Shown here piece by piece: positions 39,735 through 48,455 of a DNA stretch of 64,000 nt; position 1 is the first letter of the stretch; each line of letters starts with the position of its first letter. Position numbers and translations under genes: made by a program. The notes beneath the pieces are model-generated. The model was not told where the DNA came from. It searched no databases and worked only from the letters and a program-made list of their open reading frames with translations. This DNA comes from Streptomyces sp. NBC_00536 (GTDB lineage: Bacteria; Actinomycetota; Actinomycetes; Streptomycetales; Streptomycetaceae): NCBI RefSeq assembly GCF_036346295.1, contig NZ_CP107819.1, positions 6,510,001 to 6,574,000 of the forward strand, read 5' to 3'.

Positions 39735-39770
39735 GGGCGGGCGGGTGGGTGCGCACCCACCCGCCCGCCC
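39735..39770. terminator. Palindromic terminator
   Basis: A perfect 36-bp palindrome centred at 39752/39753, preceded by GGGC tandem repeats. It lies between the convergent monooxygenase and quinone reductase genes. Confidence 0.8.
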
Positions 39771-39787
39771 TCCGCATCTCCGTGTGA

Positions 39788-40717
39788 TCAGACGCTCAGC
39801 ACGATCTTGCCGCGGGTGCGGCCGGCCGCGCTGAGCTCCCAGGCCTTGGCCGCCTCGGCGAGCGGAAGGACGTGCTCCACGTTCACGACGAGCTTCCCGC
39901 TGTCCGCCAGCTCGGCGAGCGCGGTCAGATCGGCGGTGTCGGGGCGCACCCACAGCTGGTGCGCGCCCTTGGCCGCGGCCTCGTAGTCGGCGATGGACAC
40001 CACCCGGTCCCGCTGCTTGACCAGGCCCTGGAGCAGTTCCACGGCCCCGTCGCCGAAGAAGTCGAGGCCCGCGTCGATGCCGTCGGGTGCCAGCTCGCGG
40101 ATCCGGTCGCCCATCCCCTCGCCGTAGAGCACCGGTTCGGCGCCCAGCGAGCGCAGGTAGTCGTGGTTGTGGGCCCCGGCGGTGCCGATCACCCGGGCGC
40201 CGAGGGCGACGGCGATCTGCACGCCCAGCGAGCCGGTGCCGCCCGCCGCCGAGTGGATGACCACGGTCTCGCCCGCGGTGACCTTCACCCGCTGGAGCGA
40301 CTGGTAGGCCGTGAGCCCGGCCAGCGGGATGCCCGCGGCCTGCTCGAAGGTCAGCTCGCGGGGCTTGTGGGCGAGGGTGCGCACGGGGGCCGAGACCAGT
40401 TCGGCGTAGGTGCCGAGCTGCGCCCATTCCTTGCGGAGGTAGCCGTACACCTCGTCGCCCACGGCGTAGCCGAAGGTGTCGGGGCCGATGGCCTCCACCA
40501 CTCCGGCGACGTCCCAGCCCGGTATGACGGGGAAGCGGACCTCCAGCGTCGAGTCGAGGTATCCGGCGGCGATCTTCCAGTCGACCGGGTTGACCCCGGC
40601 GGCCTTGACCCGGACGAGCACCTCGCCGGGGCCCACCCTGGGTTCGGGCGCGTCGACGAGTTCGAGGGTGCCGGGGGAGCCGTCGGTGCCGTAAGCGGCG
40701 TAAGTGAGTGCCTTCAT
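39788..40717 (-). CDS. Zinc-free MDR/quinone oxidoreductase
   Basis: A 309-residue medium-chain reductase. It begins MKALTYAAYG, has a GDEVYGY region, and its NADPH-binding motif is the AGGTGSLGVQ loop. Catalytic zinc ligands are absent. Enzymes of this group reduce quinones or enones, usually for detoxification. Start ATG 40717. Confidence 0.88.
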   Translation of the reverse strand: MKALTYAAYGTDGSPGTLELVDAPEPRVGPGEVLVRVKAAGVNPVDWKIAAGYLDSTLEVRFPVIPGWDVAGVVEAIGPDTFGYAVGDEVYGYLRKEWAQLGTYAELVSAPVRTLAHKPRELTFEQAAGIPLAGLTAYQSLQRVKVTAGETVVIHSAAGGTGSLGVQIAVALGARVIGTAGAHNHDYLRSLGAEPVLYGEGMGDRIRELAPDGIDAGLDFFGDGAVELLQGLVKQRDRVVSIADYEAAAKGAHQLWVRPDTADLTALAELADSGKLVVNVEHVLPLAEAAKAWELSAAGRTRGKIVLSV

Positions 40718-40791
40718 GATCGCTCCAACCGCCCTCGATCCAGGGCTATTCCAGAGCGAACGGGGCGAGATCCGGCCAATCAGGCGGCCAG

Positions 40792-41538
40792 TCAGGCGGG
40801 CAGGCTGTTGCGGTGCGAGAGCCGCCGCGCGGCGGCCAGCAGGGCCTGGATCTGGACCCCCGACTGTTCGACGTCGTCCAGCGGGGAGGGGAAGGGCAGG
40901 CGCACGTCGCGGTGCCCGGCACGTTCTTCGAGCCGCAGGGTGATCCCGTAGCGGTCCATGGCGAGCGGCAGCGCGCGCAGCACCCCGGTGAGGGGCGGCG
41001 GCTGGACCAGCCGCAGGAGCAGGGTGACCAGTTCGTTGTGCTCGTCGAGCAGGTGGGTGAGCATGCCCGACTCGTAGGCGGCGAGCGGGTCGGGGCGGGC
41101 CGCGTCGAGTTCTTCGAGACCGATGTACGAGCGTCCCTCGCCGGTCTCCAGGATGGCCTGGCCGAATTCCACGCACGTGCCGGTGTCGGAGCCGTCCGAG
41201 CCGTCGGCGTACGGGGTCAGCAGGTGGCCGAGGATCGTGACCCGCGCGCGGACCCGGTCGCGTACGGGCGTCGGCGCGATGTCGGTGAATTCCAGTCGGA
41301 TCGCGGGCAGCCGGATCGCGGGCCGCCCGTCGTGCAGCGGGGAGCGCTCGGCGAGCGGGTTCCCCGCGGCCGGTCCGGCCGGGTGCAGGTGCAGGCGGCC
41401 GAGCACGTCGGTGCCGTCCAGGTGGCAGACCTCGGTGCGCAGTCCGTCGGCGATCACGGTCATGGAGTGGGCGGCGGCCAGGACGGACCGCGCGCGCTCC
41501 GCGTCGGTCGGCTGGGCGGGGTCGCCGGACATGCGCAT
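40792..41538 (-). CDS. DUF2470-domain protein, iron-regulated
   Basis: A 248-residue protein with the DUF2470 fold in its C-terminal third (MLTHLLDEHNELVTLLL). The N-terminal part resembles the FMN-binding split barrel seen in haem-utilisation proteins. Its precise activity is unknown to me. An iron-box sequence lies 28-46 bp upstream, so it is probably repressed by DmdR/IdeR in iron-replete cells. An internal ATG at 41532 is an alternative start. Confidence 0.75.
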   Translation of the reverse strand: MRMSGDPAQPTDAERARSVLAAAHSMTVIADGLRTEVCHLDGTDVLGRLHLHPAGPAAGNPLAERSPLHDGRPAIRLPAIRLEFTDIAPTPVRDRVRARVTILGHLLTPYADGSDGSDTGTCVEFGQAILETGEGRSYIGLEELDAARPDPLAAYESGMLTHLLDEHNELVTLLLRLVQPPPLTGVLRALPLAMDRYGITLRLEERAGHRDVRLPFPSPLDDVEQSGVQIQALLAAARRLSHRNSLPA

Positions 41539-41565
41539 GCGGATCTCTCCATCGTCCCGAGGTGG

Positions 41566-41584
41566 TTAGGTATGCCTAACCTAA
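41566..41584. promoter_or_regulatory. Iron box (DmdR/IdeR-type operator)
   Basis: A 19-bp sequence beginning TTAGG and ending CCTAA (with GCCTAACC inside) matches most positions of the actinobacterial iron-box consensus. It overlaps the 3' end of the TetR gene and precedes the DUF2470 gene. Confidence 0.7.
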
Positions 41585-42216
41585 CCTAAATCGGTGTCGC
41601 TGAGTACCCGGCGCGCGAGCCGGTCCAGGGTCCGCGCGATCCGCTCCCTGCTGAGGCCGAGGGTGTGCCGCTGGTGCTGGTACACCTCGGGCGCCAGCGG
41701 GCTGAGCAGGATGTCCACGCCGCTCTCCGGGTCCTCCATGCCCGCGTCCGCGAGCAGCGTCCGGACGTGCGCCCGCCAGTGGCTGTACGCGGCGCCCGTG
41801 AACCGGGCCGGTCCGTGCTCGGCGCCCAGCGCCAGCGGAAGGTGACGCTCCAGCAGGTCGAGGGCGGCGGAGTAGAAGGCGGACAGCCGCTCCGCGGCGG
41901 GCGCGCCCGGGCCGAGCGGCGGCGGGCCGTAGGCCAGCTTCCCCTGCAGGATGCGCTCGTGTTCGTCCAGCAGCGCGACCGCGATCGAGCGCGGATCGGG
42001 GAAGCGGCGGTAGAGGGTGGCCCGGCCGACCCCGGCGGCCTTGGCGATCCGGTCCATCGTCACCGTGCGCGGGTCGTGTTCGGCGAACAGCTGCTCCGCC
42101 GCCGCGAGTATCTGCTCGTGATTGCGCAAGGCGTCCGCGCGCTTGACGAACCGGGGCGCGGGGGGCGTACGACCCGCCGGTTCACGGACCGCGGGGACCT
42201 CGTCGCGATGGGTCAT
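41581..42216 (-). CDS. TetR-family regulator
   Basis: A 211-residue repressor-type protein. A TetR helix-turn-helix lies at about residues 32-75 (ILAAAEQLFAEHD, VTMDRIAKAAGVGRATLYRRF). The C-terminal ligand domain is unassigned. ATG 42216 avoids the longer GC-biased frame. Its target is unknown; the quinone reductase and DUF2470 genes lie downstream on the same strand. Confidence 0.88.
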   Translation of the reverse strand: MTHRDEVPAVREPAGRTPPAPRFVKRADALRNHEQILAAAEQLFAEHDPRTVTMDRIAKAAGVGRATLYRRFPDPRSIAVALLDEHERILQGKLAYGPPPLGPGAPAAERLSAFYSAALDLLERHLPLALGAEHGPARFTGAAYSHWRAHVRTLLADAGMEDPESGVDILLSPLAPEVYQHQRHTLGLSRERIARTLDRLARRVLSDTDLG

Positions 42217-42314
42217 GGCGGCGACCTTACGTGCTTCGTGTCGCTGTTGGGCTGAACGGGTGAAACGCGAGAGGATGGGGAGATGCACAAGAAGCGTCTG
42301 GCCAAGGCGGCCTG

Positions 42315-42710
42315 GTGAGCAGGTACGACGTCACCGATGAACAGTGGGAGGGGCTCGCGCAGGTGGTACCCCTGCGCAGCCGCAACGAGTGGCCCTCCAG
42401 AGTGGACCACCGCACCATGCCCACGGCTCCCGGTGCGGCCGTTTCGGCGCAGCGCCGGTTCGTGGTGATCCGGGTCCAGATCTTCGCGGACGCGCGCGAG
42501 GTGGCCGAGTACCTCATCGCGCAGATCCCCGTCCTGCTCGACCTCACGGGCGCCGACAGCGAAGTGGCCAAGCGGATCCTGGACTTCAGCAGCGGCGTGG
42601 TCTTCGGGCTGGGCAGCGGCATGCACCGGGTCGACCGCAATGTCTTCCTGCTGGCGCCGGTGGGCACCGAGGTGGAGGGGATCGCCGCCGCGGCCGTCCC
42701 CCGATCGTAG
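42315..42710 (+). CDS. SepF-like cell-division protein paralogue
   Basis: A 131-residue protein whose C-terminal 80 residues have the SepF fold: VVIRVQIFADAREVAEYL, a short loop, and KRILDFSSGVVFGLGSGMHRVDRNVFLLAP. SepF anchors FtsZ to the membrane. Streptomyces carry the division-cluster SepF plus extra paralogues; this one is outside the ftsZ region. A GTG start is used. The N-terminal amphipathic helix typical of SepF is not obvious. Confidence 0.82.
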   Translation: MSRYDVTDEQWEGLAQVVPLRSRNEWPSRVDHRTMPTAPGAAVSAQRRFVVIRVQIFADAREVAEYLIAQIPVLLDLTGADSEVAKRILDFSSGVVFGLGSGMHRVDRNVFLLAPVGTEVEGIAAAAVPRS

Positions 42711-42776
42711 GAAGGTCGCGGCGGCGGAACGGTTCAGCGGAGCCGGGGGTGCCCGGGTGGCCCGTAGCGTCCGGGC

Positions 42777-44090
42777 ATGGACGCCACGTTGGACACCACT
42801 TCGGACACGACTTCGGACACCACTTGGGACACCGATTCGGACGGCACTTCGGATGCCGGTTCGGACGGCACGTTGGACGGCACGCGCAGCGGTCCCGCCG
42901 CCGCCTTACCTCCGCCTGCCCATGTGCCCGCCCCGAGGCCGTACGCCGACCACCGCGCCGGAGGCGTACGGTACCCCCGGCCCGCCATCACCGAACTGCG
43001 CCTGTCCGCCTTCGCCTCGCACCGCGGGGCGGTCTTCCCGCTCGCCCCGGTCACCCTCTTCGCCGGGCCCAGCGGCAGCGGCAAGTCCCAGGCCCTCGCC
43101 GGATACGAGGCCCTGGCGCGGCTCGGCTCGGGCGCCGGCCTGGACGAGGTGTTCCCCGACCCGGTGGCCCTGGTGCCCGAGCGGGCCCGCCCCGACGCCG
43201 AGCGGCGCCGCGGCTTCCGGATCGGCTGCACCGTCGACGGGCCCGTGGGCCCGGTCCGCCTCGACCTCGCCGTCCAGGCCGAACCCGCCCTGCGCATCGT
43301 CGGCGAACGGCTCACCGCGGGCGACCAGATCCTGCTGAACACCGCCCTGCGCGACCCCGGACGGCGCTCGGTCCAGGCCGCCTGGCTGACCGGCGGATCC
43401 ACCGGCGTCACCCGGGCCCCCTTCCCCGACGACCGGCTCGGCACCGCGCTGCTGCCGCTGCGGGTGGCCGGCAGCACCGAAGGCCAGCGCCAGGTGCTGG
43501 CCGCCGCCGAACAAGTGGTGGTCGCGCTGCGGTCGGTGTTCCCCTGCGATCCGGCGCCCGGTGCGATGCGCGCCCCCGTGCCGCCCGGCGAAGGACGGCT
43601 GCGCGGCGACTGCGGCAACCTGGCCGACGTACTGCGCCGGACCCGGCAGGAGTGCGGCACCCGGCACGCGCTGCTGACCGAGGCGGCCCGGACCGGCTGC
43701 GCGGGCGCGGTCGAGGGGCTGCGGGAGCGGGCCGCGGCCGACGGGCGGGTGCTGGCCGAACTGGACCGGGGCGCGCTCCCCGCAACGGAACTGGGCCGCC
43801 TGGGCGCGGGCGAACTGCGCTTCCTGGCCCTGGCCCTGGTCCTGCTCACCGGCCCCGGGGTGCTGGCCGTGGACCAGAGCGCCGAGCTGCTGCCCGCGCA
43901 GCAGGCGCTGACCGTCCTCGCCGACGGCTTCGACCGCGGCCTCGACCGCGCCCAGCGCGCCGAACTGCTGCGCCTGGCCCTGCTCTCGTGCGGCCGCGGG
44001 CACATCCGGCTGGTGGCGGCGGTGGGCGAGGAAGGCATCGGAAACGCCCGGGAACTGCCGGGGGTGTCGGTGGTAGACCTGACCCCGTGA
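42777..44090 (+). CDS. AAA-type (RecF/SMC-like) ATPase with tetrapeptide-repeat N-terminus
   Basis: A 437-residue ATPase. Walker A is GPSGSGKSQ (about residue 100). A Walker B-like VLAVDQ comes near residue 362, preceded by a GELRFLALALVLL region that resembles an ABC/SMC signature. The first 40 residues contain eight D-x-x-[SWLR] tetrapeptides, encoded by a degenerate 12-bp tandem repeat. The family resembles predicted overcoming-lysogenisation or SMC-like ATPases (AAA_15/21). Its stop overlaps the start of a MazG-like gene (GTGA), so the two are made together. Confidence 0.72.
   Translation: MDATLDTTSDTTSDTTWDTDSDGTSDAGSDGTLDGTRSGPAAALPPPAHVPAPRPYADHRAGGVRYPRPAITELRLSAFASHRGAVFPLAPVTLFAGPSGSGKSQALAGYEALARLGSGAGLDEVFPDPVALVPERARPDAERRRGFRIGCTVDGPVGPVRLDLAVQAEPALRIVGERLTAGDQILLNTALRDPGRRSVQAAWLTGGSTGVTRAPFPDDRLGTALLPLRVAGSTEGQRQVLAAAEQVVVALRSVFPCDPAPGAMRAPVPPGEGRLRGDCGNLADVLRRTRQECGTRHALLTEAARTGCAGAVEGLRERAAADGRVLAELDRGALPATELGRLGAGELRFLALALVLLTGPGVLAVDQSAELLPAQQALTVLADGFDRGLDRAQRAELLRLALLSCGRGHIRLVAAVGEEGIGNARELPGVSVVDLTP
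42792..42887 (+). repeat. 12-bp degenerate tandem repeat, eight copies
   Basis: Units such as GACACCACTTCG encode DTTS, DTTS, DTTW, DTDS, DGTS, DAGS, DGTL and DGTR in the AAA-type ATPase N-terminus. Confidence 0.85.
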
Positions 44091-44512
44091 ACGACTCCAT
44101 GAACGACCCCGTGAACGAGAACCCCGCACCCGCGCCCGGACGCGCACCCGCGCCCGGGCCGGACGAGCGGCTGGCGGTGCTGCAGCGGCGGCTGGCCGCG
44201 TTCGCGGCGGCGCGCGACTGGCAGCCCTTCCACACGCCGAAGAACCTGGCGGTGGCGCTGAGCGTGGAGGCGTCCGAACTGGTCGAGATCTTCCAGTGGC
44301 TGACGCCCGAACAGTCGGAGCGGGTCATGGAGTCGCCGGACACCGCGCACCGTGTGGCCGATGAGGTCGCGGACGTACTGGCGTATCTGCTGCAGTTCTG
44401 TGAGGTTCTGGGGGTGGACGTGCTCGATGCGCTGGCCGCGAAGATCGACAGGAATGAACTTCGTTTTCCTGTGAAGGGCACTTCGGAAGCAGATTGTCAC
44501 TCTTCGGAGTGA
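44087..44512 (+). CDS. MazG-like nucleotide pyrophosphohydrolase
   Basis: A 141-residue all-alpha NTP pyrophosphatase. The conserved metal-binding pattern is NLAVALSVEASELVEIFQW (ExxE) and, after a loop, DEVADVLAYLLQF (ExxD). Small enzymes of this kind hydrolyse dCTP or modified dNTPs. GTG 44087 overlaps the ATPase stop, implying a functional pair. Confidence 0.88.
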   Translation: MNDSMNDPVNENPAPAPGRAPAPGPDERLAVLQRRLAAFAAARDWQPFHTPKNLAVALSVEASELVEIFQWLTPEQSERVMESPDTAHRVADEVADVLAYLLQFCEVLGVDVLDALAAKIDRNELRFPVKGTSEADCHSSE

Positions 44513-44638
44513 TGGCGCTGTCCACAACCATGTTTGTGTCCACAGATTTCCGAATACCCCTGGCTTTACTGGCCCGTTGCCCTCACGCTGGGTAGTGATG
44601 AGGGAACAGCGGGGTGTCGTGCGGACGGGGGACGGCAT

Positions 44639-45124
44639 ATGGACGCGGTACGGCTGATCGCGGCCGGCCGACATGCTCTGGCACAGAGCGGGGCGGCGAT
44701 GGACATCGTGGGCGAGGCCTGGCAGGCCCAGGCCCTCGCGCAGGGGATAGGGGGATGGCTGGCCATTACGGGGCCGCCGGAGCTGAGAGCGGAGGCACGA
44801 GGGCTGGGCGAGGCGGGGACCAGAGGCTGCGGGGTGATCGACCGGGCCGCGGTGCGCGGCGAGGGCCGGGTCCCCGACTATCCGCCCAGAGCGGCGCAGC
44901 TGACCGAGGTGGCGGATGTCCGCCAGTGCCTGCTCGGGCTCCAGGCGTTACTGGGCGAAGTGGGGATAGCCCTGGTCGGGGTGGCCTGTGCCACGGACGA
45001 CGAGGGCCTGTACTGGCAGTGCATAGAGTCGATCGACGCGGCGGATGAGTCGAGCGACCGGGTACGGGCGATCCTGCGCAAGATGACGGTGCGCGAGCGG
45101 GGTTCCGCCTCGGGCGTGGTCTGA
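44639..45124 (+). CDS. Conserved Streptomyces hypothetical protein
   Basis: A 161-residue soluble, mostly helical protein with strong coding bias (MDAVRLIAAGRHALAQSG start). I recognise it as a Streptomyces-restricted family (probably DUF6099) without known function. A TAGTGAT-like -10 lies about 40 bp upstream. Not clearly in an operon. Confidence 0.7.
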   Translation: MDAVRLIAAGRHALAQSGAAMDIVGEAWQAQALAQGIGGWLAITGPPELRAEARGLGEAGTRGCGVIDRAAVRGEGRVPDYPPRAAQLTEVADVRQCLLGLQALLGEVGIALVGVACATDDEGLYWQCIESIDAADESSDRVRAILRKMTVRERGSASGVV

Positions 45125-45224
45125 GCGGTCCTGGTCCCGTTCCGGCGCGGATGGCGGGCGCCCGGCGCCGGGCGAGGTCCCGCCGTACCGGGGCGGCGGG
45201 ACCCGCATGATCAACGGATTGCGA

Positions 45225-45506
45225 TCAGCGGACTCCGAAGGGCTGCTCGCTCTCGGGGACGCGGCCCGAGGCCACGGGGGTCCCGGTGGTCCCGGGGGTC
45301 CCGGTGGTGCGGCCCACGGAGGACTGGAGATCGGCGTCGAGATCGGAGAGGTCGGCGTTCAGCGCCGCCATCAGCTCTTCCATCTGCTGCAGGAGCCCCT
45401 TCGGCGCTCCGCCGCTCTGGGCGGGAACCACGGACTCCTGGCGAACCTGGTGCTCTGCTGCCTGTCCGGTCTGTCCGGGGTGCTCTGGCACGGACTCGTG
45501 GGACAT
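45225..45506 (-). CDS. Small hypothetical protein with coiled-coil core
   Basis: A 93-residue protein with a central amphipathic helix (LLQQMEELMAALNADLSDLDADL) flanked by disordered Gly/Thr/Pro-rich ends. GGAGG is 7 nt upstream of the ATG. The C-terminal TGTPGTTGTP is encoded by a GGTCCCGGT-like microrepeat. Function unknown. Confidence 0.55.
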   Translation of the reverse strand: MSHESVPEHPGQTGQAAEHQVRQESVVPAQSGGAPKGLLQQMEELMAALNADLSDLDADLQSSVGRTTGTPGTTGTPVASGRVPESEQPFGVR

Positions 45507-45710
45507 GGCGGCCTCCTCGGCCCTGGCCCTTCCGGGGAGCGGAAGGGGGCGGTGGACGCGCTGGCGAAGGCCGCCGGCGCGCGGGCCGGGCGGTCCGGCT
45601 CCGTCCGAGCAAACGATCCCCCTCCGCCCTGGTCACTGGCGCGGCCGTGCGTCGCGCCTTCCGGTTGACACAGATTCACCTGGCTGGGGCGGGAGGGGCA
45701 GGATGGGAGC

Positions 45711-45799
45711 ATGGATCTGCGTATTTTCACCGAGCCCCAGCAGGGTGCGAATTACGACACGCTCCTTCGGTCGCCAAGGCCACCGAAGAGCTTTCCTTC
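45711..45799 (+). pseudogene. 5' fragment of an LLM-class F420-dependent oxidoreductase gene
   Basis: An ATG and 19 further codons (MDLRIFTEPQQGANYDTLLR) match the start of luciferase-like F420-dependent oxidoreductases. A one-base slip follows: the next bases read VAKATEEL in the +1 frame. Homology ends around 45792, where the integrative element begins. The rest of the gene is at 51959-52532. Confidence 0.75.
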
Positions 45800-45845
45800 G
45801 TATCTACCCGTGGAGTTAATCGCCCTGGGGGACAGGGATCAGGAC

Positions 45846-47552
45846 ATGATCAGGGCCGTCACATACGAGCGTCAGAGTCACAAGAGTGAGACCGACAGCC
45901 AGGCGTCCCCCAAGATGCAGCGGGACAAGAGCGTTGCCTACATCAAGTCCCAGGACAATTGGGCCCACGTCGAGGCCGACTATGCCGACGTAGGACTCTC
46001 CGGGTACGACCCTAACGTTGTCAGGCCCGGCTTCGAGCGGCTTATGGCGGACGCCCGCGCGAAGAAGTTCGATGTTGTGGTCATCTACATGCTTTCCCGC
46101 CTGACCCGTCAGGGGGCCGCGGAAGCGCTGCGCATTCAGCAGGAGTTGGCGAAGCACGGCGTCGCACTGGTGTCGACGCAAGAGCCCTTCATCAACACCA
46201 GCGATGACAACCCCTTCGGCGTCGCGTTCTTCGCTCTGATCGCCGGCCTGGCCCACCAGGAGAGCAAGAACAAGAGCAAGTTCATCCGTGACGCGTTCGC
46301 CGAACTCAACGCCAAGGGAAGCCACTCTTCCGGCCCCGTGCCCTTCGGGTTCGTGGCCGATCAAGTCAACGTCGACGGTCTGACTATCCGTGTACTGAGC
46401 CCCGGGCCGCAGAGCGAAGTAGCGGTTCCTGGCCCTGAGTCCACCCCCGCCGACACGGTGAACTGCATCATCGAGATGGCGGAGGACGGCAAGGGGACAA
46501 GCGCCATCGCTTCAGATCTTACCGAGAAGGGTGCACGGACGCCCTACGGCAGCCTGGACGAAGACGCGGCCAAGGCACGTGTTACCGCTGCTCGGAAGAC
46601 CCGCAAGGGGGGCGCCTCCGACGAAGCCAGTTCGGAATGGTCTCCTACAGTCGTCGGGCGCATCCTTCGAGACCCCCGGCTAGCTGGCTACGCCATCGGG
46701 CCCGTTGATCCCAAGACGAAGGTCCGCACCATCCTCCGCGACGACAATGGACAGCCTGTGTCACCGCATACGGGCTTCATCAGCCCCAAGCGGTGGTACG
46801 ACATTCAGCGGATGCTCGACGGGCGCAAGCGGACGGTGCAGCGGGACCGGACCGGAGAGCGGACGCTTCTGGGTTCTTGGGGGCTCCTCCGCTGCAAGCT
46901 TTGCGACTCCGGCATGACTGTGGCGCGGGCCAAAGGGCCGTACGGCTCCTATGTATGCAACATGCGACGCACGGTGGCGGATCAGCCGAAGCACGCAACA
47001 GGTGTCACGATGCCGCACGCGGACGACGTGGTGGCGTCGCGCGTGTGGGCACGGCTTGGCGCGCTGGACGTGTCCGATCCCGATGACATTGAGTGGCTGG
47101 CTCTCGCAGCGGAGCGTTTCGCGGTCCAGGGGACGGACCCACAAGCAACGGAGGAGCTTGCTGAGCAGGAAGCGCAGTTGCTCCACGTGCAGGCGAGCAT
47201 GGAAGCCTTGTACGCGGATCGGGCCGAAGGTCTCTACGACGGCAGCGTAGGCACGAAGTCGTTTAAGGACACCATTCAGAAATACCAGACCCACGAAAAA
47301 TCCTGCACGGACCGAATTGCTGAACTGACAGCATCAGCAACGTCGTCCAGCCGCCTTCCGGTCGACGAGTGGTTCAGTAACTCCGAGGGCGACCCGTTCG
47401 CTGATAACGGGGCGTGGACGCAGTGGGGAGTCGACGAGCGCCGCAGCTTCCTGGCCCTGTTCGTCGATGCCGTCACGGTGGCACCAAGCACCACGAAGGC
47501 TGGCACGGACCGAGAGCGGGTGGACAGGCGAATCGCGATCGCATGGGTCTGA
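45846..47552 (+). CDS. int: Large serine recombinase (phage-type integrase)
   Basis: A 568-residue large serine integrase. The resolvase domain begins TYERQSHKSE with the catalytic Ser in RQS, then DVGLSGYDPNVVRPGFERLM and IYMLSRLTRQGAAEAL, very like phiBT1 integrase. The recombinase domain (SPTVVGRILRDPRLAGYAIG) and the Cys-containing zinc-ribbon region (RCKLCDSGM, then YVCN) follow, and then a coiled coil (about 430-510). I chose ATG 45846 because residues upstream belong to the disrupted oxidoreductase gene. It would integrate and, with a directionality factor not seen here, excise the element. Confidence 0.93.
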   Translation: MIRAVTYERQSHKSETDSQASPKMQRDKSVAYIKSQDNWAHVEADYADVGLSGYDPNVVRPGFERLMADARAKKFDVVVIYMLSRLTRQGAAEALRIQQELAKHGVALVSTQEPFINTSDDNPFGVAFFALIAGLAHQESKNKSKFIRDAFAELNAKGSHSSGPVPFGFVADQVNVDGLTIRVLSPGPQSEVAVPGPESTPADTVNCIIEMAEDGKGTSAIASDLTEKGARTPYGSLDEDAAKARVTAARKTRKGGASDEASSEWSPTVVGRILRDPRLAGYAIGPVDPKTKVRTILRDDNGQPVSPHTGFISPKRWYDIQRMLDGRKRTVQRDRTGERTLLGSWGLLRCKLCDSGMTVARAKGPYGSYVCNMRRTVADQPKHATGVTMPHADDVVASRVWARLGALDVSDPDDIEWLALAAERFAVQGTDPQATEELAEQEAQLLHVQASMEALYADRAEGLYDGSVGTKSFKDTIQKYQTHEKSCTDRIAELTASATSSSRLPVDEWFSNSEGDPFADNGAWTQWGVDERRSFLALFVDAVTVAPSTTKAGTDRERVDRRIAIAWV

Positions 47553-47576
47553 TGCAGGTTTGGGTGACAGGTTCGG

Positions 47577-48455
47577 TTACGCGGCCTGGAGGGCCGGTGT
47601 CGTCATGACGGTCTCGAATTCGACGGGGGTCAGCCGGCCGAGTGCGGCTTGTCTGCGGCGGCGGTGGTAGGTCCTCTCGATCCAGGTGACGATCGCGATC
47701 CGCAGTTCCTGGTGGGTGGTCCACGTCCGGCGGTCGAGGACGTTCTTCTGCAGCAGGCTGAAGAAGGACTCCATGGCCGCGTTGTCGCCGGCCGCCCCGA
47801 CCCTCCCTATCGATCCGGCCATGCGGTGCCGGTCGAGCGCCCGGACGAATTTCCGGGACCGGAACTGCGATCCGCGGTCGCTGTGCAGGATGCATCCGGC
47901 GACGTGTTCACGCCGGGCCACGGCGTTGTCCAGGGCGGCGACGGCCAGGCGGGACTTCATGCGCGTGTCGATGGAGTAGCCCACGATCCGCTTGCTGAAG
48001 ACGTCCTTGATCGCGCAGAGATACAGCTTCCCCTCGCCGGTGGTGTGTTCGGTGATGTCGGTGAGCCACAGCCGGTTCGGGCCGGTCGCGGTGAAGTCGC
48101 GGCGAACGAGATCGTCGTGCACCGGTGGGCCGGCCTTCTTGTTCCTGCCACGCTTCTTGCCGAACACGCTCCACCAGCGGTTGTCCCGGCAGATCCGCCA
48201 CGCGGTCCGGTCGGCCATGCCGGATCCCGCGCGGCGGGCCTCGTCGGCCAGGAAGCGGTAGCCGAACTCCGGGTCCTCACGGTGGGCGTCGAACAACGCG
48301 TTCGCGCGAGCGGCCCGCTCGACCTCGGCATCGGTCACCGGCCGCTCCAGCCACCGGTAGTAGGGCGCTCTGGCGAGCTTGAGGACCCGGCACGTCACCG
48401 TGACGGGCACCCCGTCCACGGCCAGCTCTTTCACGAGCGGGTAGATCCTTTTCCC
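47577..48455 (-). CDS. IS3-family transposase OrfB (made by frameshift)
   Basis: About 290 residues with the IS150/IS3 rve-type DDE integrase core. WLTDITEH gives the first Asp, ILHSDRGSQF the second and NAAMESFFSLLQKN the Glu, preceded by the HTH_21-like YYRWLERP region. It lacks its own good start and would be produced as an OrfAB fusion after a -1 slip at 48449-48455. It looks intact. Confidence 0.85.
   Translation of the reverse strand, partial: GKRIYPLVKELAVDGVPVTVTCRVLKLARAPYYRWLERPVTDAEVERAARANALFDAHREDPEFGYRFLADEARRAGSGMADRTAWRICRDNRWWSVFGKKRGRNKKAGPPVHDDLVRRDFTATGPNRLWLTDITEHTTGEGKLYLCAIKDVFSKRIVGYSIDTRMKSRLAVAALDNAVARREHVAGCILHSDRGSQFRSRKFVRALDRHRMAGSIGRVGAAGDNAAMESFFSLLQKNVLDRRTWTTHQELRIAIVTWIERTYHRRRRQAALGRLTPVEFETVMTTPALQAA

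Noticed and set aside
45711..45845. N-terminal extension of the integrase
   Set aside because: The in-frame upstream residues match the start of an F420-dependent oxidoreductase, not an integrase; ATG 45846 fits integrase starts.
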